From assembly GCA_964519895.1 (NCBI GenBank), contig CAZFLE010000028.1, forward strand, positions 1 through 64,000: a stretch of DNA of 64,000 nucleotides, given 5' to 3'. The notes under the pieces are model-generated. The model searched no databases, was not told the origin of the DNA, and worked only from the letters and a program-made list of their open reading frames with translations. Made by a program: the position numbers and the translations under genes. Of the stretch, positions 40,269 through 48,752 are shown in pieces. Origin of the DNA: CAYFPX01 sp964519895 (GTDB taxonomy: Bacteria; Myxococcota_A; UBA796; CAJQPC01). Each line of letters opens with the position of its first letter. The stretch's first letter is position 1.

Positions 40269-41357
40269 TTGCACCGAGTCGTCGTCCTGGTCCTTGGACT
40301 GGTGTTCTGCCTGTTGCCCGGGGCTGCCCAAGCCCAGGACGAGTCACAGGGAATCCTCAAGGTGTCCTCGTCCGTCAAGGGCGCCTTGGTCCACATCGAC
40401 TACGAGCAGGCCGGGGAAGCCCCGATGACCCGGTACCTGCCCCCTGGGAAGCACACGGTGCGGGTCAGCGCCGATGGGTACGATCCCTTCGTGCGCCGGG
40501 TCAATGTCCAGCCCAACGTCACGACCCAGATCGTGGCCAACCTCAAGCCCGGTGGGGGCACGGTCGAGTTCTTCTTCAGGCCCGGGGGGGCGACCGTCGA
40601 GATCAGCGGCACCGACGTGGGTCCGTCGCCCATCCGACTGGACAGCGTCCAGCCCGGCGAGCACACCTGGCGGGTCACGGCGCCGCAGCACGTGCCGGCC
40701 GAGGGCAGCTTCACCTTCACCAAGGGCGGCAACGTACTCGTCGCCGGCACTCTGGAGTCGGCCATCGGCCAGGTCTGGGTCGACAGCGATCCCGCCGGGG
40801 CAAGGGTCTGGGTCGACGACCAGGATCGCGGTGTGACCCCGCTGCGACTGGCCGACGTCACGCCGGGGGCCCACTCGGTGCGCCTGGAGGCCGAGGGTTC
40901 GGCTGTGGCGATCAAGTCCTTCGACAACTCCGACGGCGAGCTCGTCCAGCTCGATGCCCGGCTGGGAGACACCGGCGCCAACGTCTCCGTGATGGCCAAC
41001 AGCGACGCTGCCGTGGTCCAGATCGACGGCCAGACCCTGGGCACCGGCAAGAAGGTCAAGGTCTTCCTGGAGCGGGGGACCTATGGGCTCCAGGTCTCGG
41101 CCACGGGCCACCAGGTCCTGGAGACCAAGGTAGACGTGCCGCCGGTCGGTGGCGTCGTCTACAAGGTCACCCTGGCCCCCGACGGTCAGGCTGGCGGTTC
41201 GACACTCGCGGTGGGCAAGCCCTTGCTCGCTCGCTGGACCACCTGGGCCATCGCCGGTGGAGGCGCCGTGGCTGGCGCGGCCGCTGTCGGCGTCGTCGTG
41301 GTGGCCCTGAGACCCGATGCGCCCCCCAGCGGCGACGTGGTGGTGCCCCTCCCATGA
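40269..41357 (+). CDS. PEGA-domain protein with C-terminal membrane segment
   Basis: A 362-residue exported protein: signal peptide (HRVVVLVLGLVFCLLPGAA, cut after AQA), then at least four PEGA-type units (GEAPMTRYLPPGKHTVRVSA, GPSPIRLDSVQPGEHTWRV, VDDQDRGVTPLRLADVTPGA, QTLGTGKKVKVFLERGTYGL) and a C-terminal transmembrane helix (AIAGGGAVAGAAAVGVVVVA). PEGA domains are surface beta-domains often fused to kinases or S-layer-like proteins. The TTG start is preceded by GGAGAGAG. Its stop overlaps the ATG of the giant repeat lipoprotein (ATGA), so the two are co-translated. Confidence 0.85.
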   Translation: MHRVVVLVLGLVFCLLPGAAQAQDESQGILKVSSSVKGALVHIDYEQAGEAPMTRYLPPGKHTVRVSADGYDPFVRRVNVQPNVTTQIVANLKPGGGTVEFFFRPGGATVEISGTDVGPSPIRLDSVQPGEHTWRVTAPQHVPAEGSFTFTKGGNVLVAGTLESAIGQVWVDSDPAGARVWVDDQDRGVTPLRLADVTPGAHSVRLEAEGSAVAIKSFDNSDGELVQLDARLGDTGANVSVMANSDAAVVQIDGQTLGTGKKVKVFLERGTYGLQVSATGHQVLETKVDVPPVGGVVYKVTLAPDGQAGGSTLAVGKPLLARWTTWAIAGGGAVAGAAAVGVVVVALRPDAPPSGDVVVPLP

Positions 41358-44300
41358 TCAGCCTGACCCCCTTGCTGCTGACCCTCGCCTGCACCGGCGA
41401 CGACGACCGCACGGCCATCCTGGTCGAGTTGACCACCCCGGACCTCGCTGCTCTGGCCGACGTGGCCGACACGATCGGGCTGCTGGTCGATCCCGACACC
41501 CCCTACCTGGACGCCAGCGGCGAGCCGATGCTCGCCGGTGACTTCGGCAGCGTCACCCTGGGCGACTTCCTGGACGACGATCCCGAGCTGGAGCTGGTCT
41601 ACGACATCCTCTGGGGGGGCGACGAGCTCCCGGTCATAGAGCTCCAGGCGGGGGACAACCGGCCCACCATGACCGTCTACGCCCAGGCCTGGGAAGGGGA
41701 CGCGCTCGTGGCCCAGGGCGCCGCCGCCGATCCCATCGCCTTCAGCGACTACGAGATCCTGGAGATCACCGCACCCGCCCTGGCGATCCTCGACGTGCCC
41801 CAGCACGGCTGCAACAACGGCGACGACGACGACGAAGACGGCTGGATCGACGCATTGGATCCGGACTGTGCCGACGGTGGCACGTCCGAGACCGGCTTCG
41901 ACGACAGCACGGACTGCAACGACGGCGTCGACAACGACGAGGACAATCTCATCGACGCCGACGACCCGGACTGCGAGTCGGGGCTCGACGACGAGTACTC
42001 CGAGTGCCTGGACGGTGTGGACAACGACAACGACGGCTGGACTGACGGCAACGATCCGGACTGCTCCGACGACGTCTACGAGACCGGCTTCAGCACCTTC
42101 GAGTGCAACGACGACATCGACAACGACCTGGACGGCGACATCGACGCCGACGACAGCCACTGCACCGATGCCCGCAGCCTCGAGGCCCCGCTCCCGTGCG
42201 AAGACCTGGCCGACAACGACGGCGACGGCTGGATCGACGACGACGATCCGGACTGCGCGACCGGCGACGAGGAGCTCGGCTTCGGCGGCGCCGAGTGCAA
42301 CGACGAGCTGGACAACGACGAGGACGGGCTGACCGACGCCCTGGACCCGAGCTGCTCCGACGGCGCAGACGACACCGAGGTCAACGCCTGCGAGGACGGG
42401 CTCGACAACGACGCCGACACCTGGACCGACCTGGACGACCCCGGCTGCAGCGGCGACGCCCTGGGCGAAGACGAGGGCGGGATCACCGGCACGACCCAGT
42501 GCAATGACCTGGACGACAACGACGGCGACGGCGACATCGACGCCCACGACGCCCAGTGCGCGACGGCCGACGACGACTTCGAGGGCTTCGACTGCGAAGA
42601 CGGCGAGGACAACGACGGCGATGGCTGGGCCGATGCCTTCGACCCGGACTGCGAGGCCGGCGACGAGGAGCTCGGCTTCGGCGACACCGAGTGCAACGAC
42701 GGCGTCGACAACGACCCCGACGCAGCCGATGGCCTGGACCGCGACGATCCGGACTGCTCCGACGCCTTCGACGACTCGGAGACCGACTTCTGCGACGACA
42801 GCACGGACAACGACGGCGACGGCTGGACCGACGGCGACGATCCCGACTGCAGCAGCGGGACGACGGAGGGCGGCTTCGGAAGCACCGAGTGCAACGACGG
42901 CAGCGACAACGACGGCGACGGCCTGGTCGACGCCCTGGACACGGCCTGCAGCTCGGCCAGCGTGGCCAGTGAGCTCTTCGACTGCGAGGACGGCGACGAC
43001 GGCGACCTGGACGGCTGGATCGACGACGCGGACCCCGACTGCGCCAGCGGCACCACCGAGGCCGGCTACGGCACCAACCAGTGCAACGACGGCGCCGACA
43101 ACGACGGCGACGGCGACACCGACGCCGCCGATGCCCAGTGCGTCGATGCCGACGATCTGTACGAAGACGGCTACGAGTGCAGCGACCTGACCGACAACGA
43201 CAGCGACGGCTGGATCGATCTGGACGACCCGGGCTGCAGCGGCGACACCGACGACTCCGAGGACCCGGCGGTGGTCAGCTCGATCGAGTGCAACGACGGT
43301 GACGACAACGACGGCGACGGCCTGACCGATGCCGACGACGATGGCTGCGAAGACGGCAACGACACCAGTGAGCAGACCGACTGCCAGGACGAGCTCGACG
43401 GCGACAACGACGGCTACTTCGACAGCGACGATCCCGACTGCGCCGAAGGCTCGGAAGAGTTGGGCTACGGCACCACCGAGTGCAACGACAACAGCGACAA
43501 CGACGGTGACGGCGACACCGACGTCGACGACGTCGACTGCGACTCCGCCTACGACGACAACGAGGACACGGCGGACTCTTGCGAGGACGGCACCGACGAC
43601 GACGGCGACGGCTGGACCGACGCCGACGACCCGGACTGCCTGGACGGGGGCACGGAAGAAGCCGGGTTCGGCACGACGGCCTGCAACGACGACACCGACA
43701 ACGACACCGACGGCCTGACCGATGCCGAAGACCCGGCCTGTGCCGACGCGTCCGACGACGACGAGACCGACGGCACCTGCCAGGACGGCACCGACGACGA
43801 CGGCGACGGCTGGGCCGATGCCGACGACCCCGACTGTGCCAGCGGCGACGACGAGCTCGGCTACGGCACGACCGCCTGCAACGACGGCGCGGACAACGAC
43901 GGTGACTTCACCCTCGACGCCGCCGACGCCGGCTGCGCCGACGCCTGGGACACCAACGAAGACGAGTCTGCCGATTCGTGTTCCGACGGCGCCGACGACG
44001 ACGGGGACGGCTGGACCGACGCCGACGACCTGGACTGCCTGACCGACGGTGCCGAGGCCGGCACAACGGCCTTCGAGTGCAACGACGGCACCGACAACGA
44101 CATGGACGGCGACACAGACGCCGACGACGCCGACTGCGCCGTGCCCTGGCAGGACTTCGAGGAGGTCGACCCGGCCTGCGAGAACTTCGAGGACGACGAC
44201 AACGACGGCTGGATCGACGATCAGGACCCGGACTGCGGCAGCTCGGGCGACGAGGTGGGCTTCACCCTCGACGTTTGCAACGACGGGGTCGACAACGACA

Positions 44301-46417
44301 GCGATGGTGCCACCGATGCCGACGACGCCGACTGCGACGACGCCACGGACGCCGACGAGTACACCGCCGACGCCACCTGCACCGACGGCACCGACGACGA
44401 CCTGGACGGCTGGACCGACTCCGAAGACCCGGACTGCCTCTACGGAGGCGCCGAGGACGGAAGCACGACGGCCGGGGCCTGCAACGATGGCGCCGACAAC
44501 GACGGCGACGCCCTGAGCGACGCCGACGACCTGGCGTGCGACAGCGCCTGGGACAACAGCGAGTCCGAGACCGATCTCGCCGACACCTGTGGGGACTTCC
44601 ACGACAACGACGGCGACGGCTGGGTCGACGCCGACGATCCCGACTGCGTCACCGGCACGGCCGAGAGCGGCTTCGGCCCCGACGCGTGCAACGACTGGCA
44701 GGACAACGACGGCGATGGCCTGACAGATGCCGATGACCCGGGCTGCATGGACGCCGACGACCCGCTCGAGGACGACCCCGACAGCACCTGCACCGACGGC
44801 ATCGACGACGACGCAGACGGCTGGACCGACGGCGACGACCCGGACTGCGTCTTCGACATCACCGAGGGCCTGGGTCTGTCTCTGTGGCAGTGCCACGACG
44901 GCGTCAACAACGGCGGCGCCCCCAGCGCCGACGGCGACGACCCCACCTGTTCCTCGGCCTTTGACGACACCGAAGGCACGTCCGCCACGGGCACTTGCAG
45001 CGACGGCACCGACGACGACGGCGACGGCTGGACCGACTCCGACGATCCCGACTGCGCGACGGGAAGCCAGGAGCTCGGCGGCTCATCGGCCATCTGCAAC
45101 AACCTCGAAGACGACGACGGCGACGGCCTGGCCGACGCCGACGACCCGGGCTGCCTGCTGGCCACGATGGACGACGAGGACGATCCCCACGCCACCTGCA
45201 CGGATGGCGCTGACAACGACAGCGACGGCTGGGTCGACGAGCTGGACCCGGGCTGCCTGCTCGGCCTGCTCGAGATTGGTGGCCCGGACTATGCGTGCTC
45301 GGATGGCGCCGACAACGACGGCGACGGCCTTGCGGACTTCGACGACCCGGACTGCGACAGCGGCTGGGACAATGTGGAGGGGGATGGATCGAGCTGCGAC
45401 GACCAGCTCGACGACGACGGCGACGGCTGGACCGACGCCGACGACCCGGACTGCGCCACCGACGGCGTCGAGGTCGGCTACTCGCTGCTCGAGTGCAACG
45501 ACGGTGTCGACCAGGACACCGATGGTGCCACCGATGCCGACGACAGCGGCTGTTACGCGGCGACCGACCCACTTGAGACGTCCACCGGTCCTTCGTGTCT
45601 GGACGGCAGCGACAACGACGGCGACGGCTGGACCGACCTGTTCGACCCGGACTGCGTGATCGGCAATGCCGAGACCAACGGCAGCGATCCCCAGGAGTGC
45701 CACGACGGCGCCGACAACGACGGCGACAGCCTGACCGACGGCGACGACCCCGAGTGTCTGGACGCCTGGGACAACCTGGAGGGCACGGTCGCCCAGGACA
45801 CCTGCGACAACGGCAGCGACGACGACGGCGACGGCTGGACCGACACCGACGATCCCGACTGTGCCTGGGGCAGCACGGAGCAGGGCTACGAGACGGCCTT
45901 CACCTGCAACAACGCCCAAGACGACGACAGCCCCACCGACGGCCTGGCGGACTTCGACGATCCGGGCTGCGAGAGCGCCTTCGACAGCGACGAGTACCAC
46001 GACCCCGAGTGCGCCGATGGTCTCGACAACGACGGCGACGGCTGGGTCGACCTGGACGATCCCTACTGCGTGGACGCCACCCAGGACGACGAGTCGGACG
46101 GGCTGGGCACAGACGCGTGCAACGACGGGTCCGACAACGACCTCGATGGCTTCACGGACGCCGACGACCCGGGCTGCGAGGACGGCGCCGACGCCGACGA
46201 GACCGACCCGGTCGTGGAGTGCACCGACAAGACCGACAACGACGCCGACGGCTGGACCGACGCAGACGACCCGGACTGCGGGGTCGGCGACGACGAGGAC
46301 AACGGCAATTTTGGCGCCTACGAGTGCAACGACGCCGCGGACAATGACTTCGATGGTCTGACCGACAGCGACGACCCCAACTGCACGGACGGGTACGACA
46401 ACAACGAGGAATTCTGA
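41354..46417 (+). CDS. giant lipoprotein with 46 Cys/Asp-rich modules
   Basis: A 1687-residue lipoprotein: signal MISLTPLLLTLAC (Cys 13), a ~135-residue unique domain (LVYDILWGGDELPVIELQAG within it), then 46 tandem modules from C153 to the end, averaging 33 residues. The consensus is C-N-D-G-x-D-N-D-G-D-G-(W/L)-T-D-A-D-D-P-D-C, a calcium-loop-like D-x-D-x-D-G inside a two-Cys frame. Odd and even modules differ and alternate. The protein is extremely acidic and should form a long, calcium-stabilised, disulfide-buckled rod on the surface. Related short arrays exist in myxobacteria; this length is striking. Coupled upstream to the PEGA gene and downstream to a PI-PLC-like gene. Confidence 0.92.
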   Translation: MISLTPLLLTLACTGDDDRTAILVELTTPDLAALADVADTIGLLVDPDTPYLDASGEPMLAGDFGSVTLGDFLDDDPELELVYDILWGGDELPVIELQAGDNRPTMTVYAQAWEGDALVAQGAAADPIAFSDYEILEITAPALAILDVPQHGCNNGDDDDEDGWIDALDPDCADGGTSETGFDDSTDCNDGVDNDEDNLIDADDPDCESGLDDEYSECLDGVDNDNDGWTDGNDPDCSDDVYETGFSTFECNDDIDNDLDGDIDADDSHCTDARSLEAPLPCEDLADNDGDGWIDDDDPDCATGDEELGFGGAECNDELDNDEDGLTDALDPSCSDGADDTEVNACEDGLDNDADTWTDLDDPGCSGDALGEDEGGITGTTQCNDLDDNDGDGDIDAHDAQCATADDDFEGFDCEDGEDNDGDGWADAFDPDCEAGDEELGFGDTECNDGVDNDPDAADGLDRDDPDCSDAFDDSETDFCDDSTDNDGDGWTDGDDPDCSSGTTEGGFGSTECNDGSDNDGDGLVDALDTACSSASVASELFDCEDGDDGDLDGWIDDADPDCASGTTEAGYGTNQCNDGADNDGDGDTDAADAQCVDADDLYEDGYECSDLTDNDSDGWIDLDDPGCSGDTDDSEDPAVVSSIECNDGDDNDGDGLTDADDDGCEDGNDTSEQTDCQDELDGDNDGYFDSDDPDCAEGSEELGYGTTECNDNSDNDGDGDTDVDDVDCDSAYDDNEDTADSCEDGTDDDGDGWTDADDPDCLDGGTEEAGFGTTACNDDTDNDTDGLTDAEDPACADASDDDETDGTCQDGTDDDGDGWADADDPDCASGDDELGYGTTACNDGADNDGDFTLDAADAGCADAWDTNEDESADSCSDGADDDGDGWTDADDLDCLTDGAEAGTTAFECNDGTDNDMDGDTDADDADCAVPWQDFEEVDPACENFEDDDNDGWIDDQDPDCGSSGDEVGFTLDVCNDGVDNDSDGATDADDADCDDATDADEYTADATCTDGTDDDLDGWTDSEDPDCLYGGAEDGSTTAGACNDGADNDGDALSDADDLACDSAWDNSESETDLADTCGDFHDNDGDGWVDADDPDCVTGTAESGFGPDACNDWQDNDGDGLTDADDPGCMDADDPLEDDPDSTCTDGIDDDADGWTDGDDPDCVFDITEGLGLSLWQCHDGVNNGGAPSADGDDPTCSSAFDDTEGTSATGTCSDGTDDDGDGWTDSDDPDCATGSQELGGSSAICNNLEDDDGDGLADADDPGCLLATMDDEDDPHATCTDGADNDSDGWVDELDPGCLLGLLEIGGPDYACSDGADNDGDGLADFDDPDCDSGWDNVEGDGSSCDDQLDDDGDGWTDADDPDCATDGVEVGYSLLECNDGVDQDTDGATDADDSGCYAATDPLETSTGPSCLDGSDNDGDGWTDLFDPDCVIGNAETNGSDPQECHDGADNDGDSLTDGDDPECLDAWDNLEGTVAQDTCDNGSDDDGDGWTDTDDPDCAWGSTEQGYETAFTCNNAQDDDSPTDGLADFDDPGCESAFDSDEYHDPECADGLDNDGDGWVDLDDPYCVDATQDDESDGLGTDACNDGSDNDLDGFTDADDPGCEDGADADETDPVVECTDKTDNDADGWTDADDPDCGVGDDEDNGNFGAYECNDAADNDFDGLTDSDDPNCTDGYDNNEEF
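41810..46414 (+). repeat. 46-unit coding repeat array with alternating module types
   Basis: About 100-bp units coding the Cys/Asp modules. Counted from the translation: 46 cysteine-headed modules. Even modules mostly begin CNDG and carry L/A/D after DGDG; odd modules begin C(E/T/S/L/Q)DG, carry W after DGDG, and end near E-x-G-(F/Y)-G. The unit of duplication is thus a ~200-bp pair, 23 pairs. Module 32 has lost its calcium loop. Pairs have diverged in sequence, so the array is old rather than freshly expanded. Confidence 0.88.
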
Positions 46418-46425
46418 TCCTCGGG

Positions 46426-47241
46426 GTGCTGCTCGTCGCCTGTGGCGGCGGCACCGATCCCGGTGACACGGCCCCCCGCCAGTGCAACGGAACCGTTGCA
46501 GCCTGTGAGTTGCCCCTCGACCAGCTGAGCCTGGTTCGGTCCCACAACAGCCACGCCAGCGAGGAGCGGGGGTACCACCCCTTCGCGATGAACCACTACT
46601 TCGCGATCCCCACCCAGCTCGCCGACGGCGTTCGGTCCTTCAACGTGGATCTGTACCTGGTCGACGACGCCCTGATCGCTTGCCACGGGGTCTGTGAGCT
46701 GGGCAGCCAGCCCGTGGTGGAGATCTGGGATGAGTTCGAGGCCTTCCTGGCAGCGAATCCGGACGAGCTGATCTTGTTGGATGTCCAGGACGAAGCGCCG
46801 TCCGGCGTCGTCAACGCGTCCCTGGCCGCGCACGACCTGAGCCGCCGGGCGTGGGCCCAGACCGCTGGCGAGCCCTGGCCACCGCTCGCGGAGCTGCTCG
46901 ACTCGGGGTCGCAGCTGGTGTTCTTCAACAGCCCGGTCGATGGCGATCCCTCCTGGGTCCTGCCCCAAGGCGACTTCGTCTACGGCACCGGCTGGCACTA
47001 CCTGGCGCCGGAGGACCTGGACTGCGCGGTCCAGGGAGACGTGCTCGAGCACGGGCTCTACGAGGTGACCCACGTGCTCACCAACCCCATCGCCAGTCCG
47101 GCCTATGCGGCGGAGATCAACACGGCCGAGGTGCTGACCGAACACCTGGAGCGGTGCTTCGCCGAGGTGGGCCGGCCGAACCTGGTGAGCGTCGACTACT
47201 ACAGCGTCGGCGACGTGTTCGAGGTCGTGACTGCCCTCTGA
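46426..47241 (+). CDS. PI-PLC X-domain-like lipoprotein
   Basis: A ~271-residue exported protein resembling the catalytic X domain of phosphatidylinositol-specific phospholipase C: SLVRSHNSHASEERGY (first catalytic His), LADGVRSFNVDLYL (acidic residues), and LIACHGVCELG (second catalytic His), then LDVQDEAPSG. Bacterial PI-PLC acts without calcium by His-His acid-base catalysis on PI or related phosphodiesters. The annotated GTG gives a signal too short even for this genome. An in-frame CTG at 46414, overlapping the previous TGA and following GAGGA, would give MILGVLLVAC and is preferred by me. It is translated right after the giant repeat protein. Confidence 0.8.
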   Translation: MLLVACGGGTDPGDTAPRQCNGTVAACELPLDQLSLVRSHNSHASEERGYHPFAMNHYFAIPTQLADGVRSFNVDLYLVDDALIACHGVCELGSQPVVEIWDEFEAFLAANPDELILLDVQDEAPSGVVNASLAAHDLSRRAWAQTAGEPWPPLAELLDSGSQLVFFNSPVDGDPSWVLPQGDFVYGTGWHYLAPEDLDCAVQGDVLEHGLYEVTHVLTNPIASPAYAAEINTAEVLTEHLERCFAEVGRPNLVSVDYYSVGDVFEVVTAL

Positions 47242-47243
47242 GA

Positions 47244-47783
47244 TCAGGCGGCCAACAAGGTCTCTTCGAGCGCGACACAGGCCGCGACCAGCCGGGCGAT
47301 CCACTCTTCGGCGCGCCCGTCCAGACCGATGAAGCGCAGGCCCAGGGCCAGTCCGCCCAGGGTGTCCGGGCGGGCGCCGACGACCTCGAGGTCGACGCGC
47401 AGGTAGGGCTGGCCCCGGACTCGGATCCAGCCGCTGAAGCGCTCGCCAGGGCTCAGGGAGACCCGGCCCAGGGCTGCACAGATCTTGGCCCCACCGACGG
47501 ACAGGTCGGCGACGTCGAAGGCACCCGGCGCGTCGGGGGTGCAGAGCTGCAGGGTCAGGTCATCTCGGCGGGGCGCTGCCACCCGGTGGGTGGCGCGTCG
47601 CTCCTGGCCGCTGGGGTTCAGCACGACCCCATCCTCATAGACGGTCAGCGGTGTGGGCGCGATGTCCAGGTAGGGCGGATGGCCGTAGGTCAGCGCCGGC
47701 GCGTAGTGGAGCACGAAGTCCTCGAGCAGTCGCAGGCGGGCGTGCTCGGGCGATGTGTGGAGCACCTTGGGGGACTGGGACAC
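47244..47783 (-). CDS. PilZ domain protein
   Basis: A 179-residue cytosolic protein with a C-terminal PilZ domain: the arginine cluster RRATHRVAAPRR and FDVADLSVGGAKI (the D-x-S-x-GG motif) for cyclic di-GMP binding, followed by SGWIRVRGQPYLRVDLEVVG and ALGLRFIGLD. An N-terminal ~70-residue stretch may be a YcgR-N-like partner domain. It should report c-di-GMP to motility or secretion machinery. The GTG start follows GGGAGGTCCC. Divergent from the FHA/kinase operon (72 bp), and 2 bp from the convergent PI-PLC stop. Confidence 0.82.
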   Translation of the reverse strand: MSQSPKVLHTSPEHARLRLLEDFVLHYAPALTYGHPPYLDIAPTPLTVYEDGVVLNPSGQERRATHRVAAPRRDDLTLQLCTPDAPGAFDVADLSVGGAKICAALGRVSLSPGERFSGWIRVRGQPYLRVDLEVVGARPDTLGGLALGLRFIGLDGRAEEWIARLVAACVALEETLLAA

Positions 47784-47842
47784 GGGACCTCCCAGCCGGG
47801 GATCGGATCGGCGCTCGGCGACCACGACCCACCCGCTGCGGA

Positions 47843-47848
47843 TATTCT
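47843..47848 (+). promoter_or_regulatory. possible -10 box of a leaderless promoter
   Basis: TATTCT ends seven bases before the GTG of the FHA gene; no Shine-Dalgarno fits between. Same geometry as at 6030 and 11050. Inference from spacing. Confidence 0.35.
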
Positions 47849-47855
47849 GTGCTCG

Positions 47856-48752
47856 GTGCGCGCTTACGCCCGGTTTCGGTTGCCCGATGGAGGGGTCGCG
47901 GAATTGGGCCCGGGCGACTGGATCGGTCGCCTGATGAGCGCGGCCTTGTCCCTGGCCGACGGGCGGATCTCCGGTGCCCACGCCATGGTGAGCCTGCGCG
48001 GACAGGAGCTGAACTTGTTGGCCCTGCGGGGTCGCTTTGCCGTGGAGGGCAGGACCCGCAGCGCCCTGGTGCTCGAGGCGGGTCAGCGGATCGTGCTGGC
48101 CGAAGGGCTGGAGCTGGCCGTCGAAGAGGTCGTGCTGCCGACGGCGGTGATGGGGGTCGAGGGGGACGGGCTGCCCAAGCAGGTGCTCGGGGGGGTGAGC
48201 AGTCTGATGACGCGCCCGCGGCCAGAGCTGATCCCCCGGTTCGTGCCCGGGGCACCGGCCCACCTGTGGACCGACGGCGAGGGCTGGCACCTGCAGCTGG
48301 GGGACCAGACCACGTTGCTGCAGCCGGGCCACAGCTGGACAGTGGACGGCCGGGACTTCCGGGCCGTGGCGGTGGCGCTGTCGTCGGCGGGCCGAACGGC
48401 CACGCGGATGGACGGCAGCATCCAACGGACGGTGCGCGTGGTCGCCCACTTCGAGACCGCCCATGTCTTTGTCGACCAGGGCCAGGCGCTGGCGCTCAAC
48501 GGTCTGTCCGCGCGCATCTTGTCGGAGCTGGTCGCGTTTGACGGTCCAGTGCCCTGGAAGGTCCTGGCCCAGGAGCTCTGGCCCGACGAGGACGACCGGG
48601 ATCTGTTGCGACGCAAGCTCGACGTGAACCTGTCTCGCCTGCGCAAGAAGCTGCGAGATGCGGGCATCCGTGCCGATCTGGTGCGGGCGGACGGCTTCGG
48701 GCACTTCGAGCTCTTCCTGTTGGACGGCGACCGCGTCGAGGACCGCACGTGA
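47856..48752 (+). CDS. FHA-like domain plus winged-helix DNA-binding protein
   Basis: A 298-residue protein. The N-terminus has the FHA pattern GPGDWIGR ... LADGRISGAHAMVSL, where the Arg, Ser and His contact phosphothreonine in the family. Two central stretches are strand-rich. The C-terminal ~80 residues (LNGLSARILSELVAF, PVPWKVLAQELWPDEDD, KLDVNLSRLRKKLRDAG, ADGFGHFELFL) match an OmpR/PhoB-type winged helix. It is therefore a likely phospho-reader transcription factor, analogous to EmbR with the domain order reversed. Its stop overlaps the GTG of the WD40 kinase gene (GTGA), which should be its phosphorylating partner. Confidence 0.82.
   Translation: MRAYARFRLPDGGVAELGPGDWIGRLMSAALSLADGRISGAHAMVSLRGQELNLLALRGRFAVEGRTRSALVLEAGQRIVLAEGLELAVEEVVLPTAVMGVEGDGLPKQVLGGVSSLMTRPRPELIPRFVPGAPAHLWTDGEGWHLQLGDQTTLLQPGHSWTVDGRDFRAVAVALSSAGRTATRMDGSIQRTVRVVAHFETAHVFVDQGQALALNGLSARILSELVAFDGPVPWKVLAQELWPDEDDRDLLRRKLDVNLSRLRKKLRDAGIRADLVRADGFGHFELFLLDGDRVEDRT

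Noticed and set aside
41186..44896. Long open frame of over 1200 codons on the minus strand opposite the repeat lipoprotein
   Set aside because: It is the mirror of the GC-rich Asp-codon repeats; its product is low-complexity Val/Gly/Ala, and the plus-strand frame has a signal peptide and conserved cysteines.
41810..46414. Regular ~100-bp repeats resembling a large CRISPR-like or satellite array
   Set aside because: Every repeat is in one reading frame and varies at codon third positions; there are no unique spacers.
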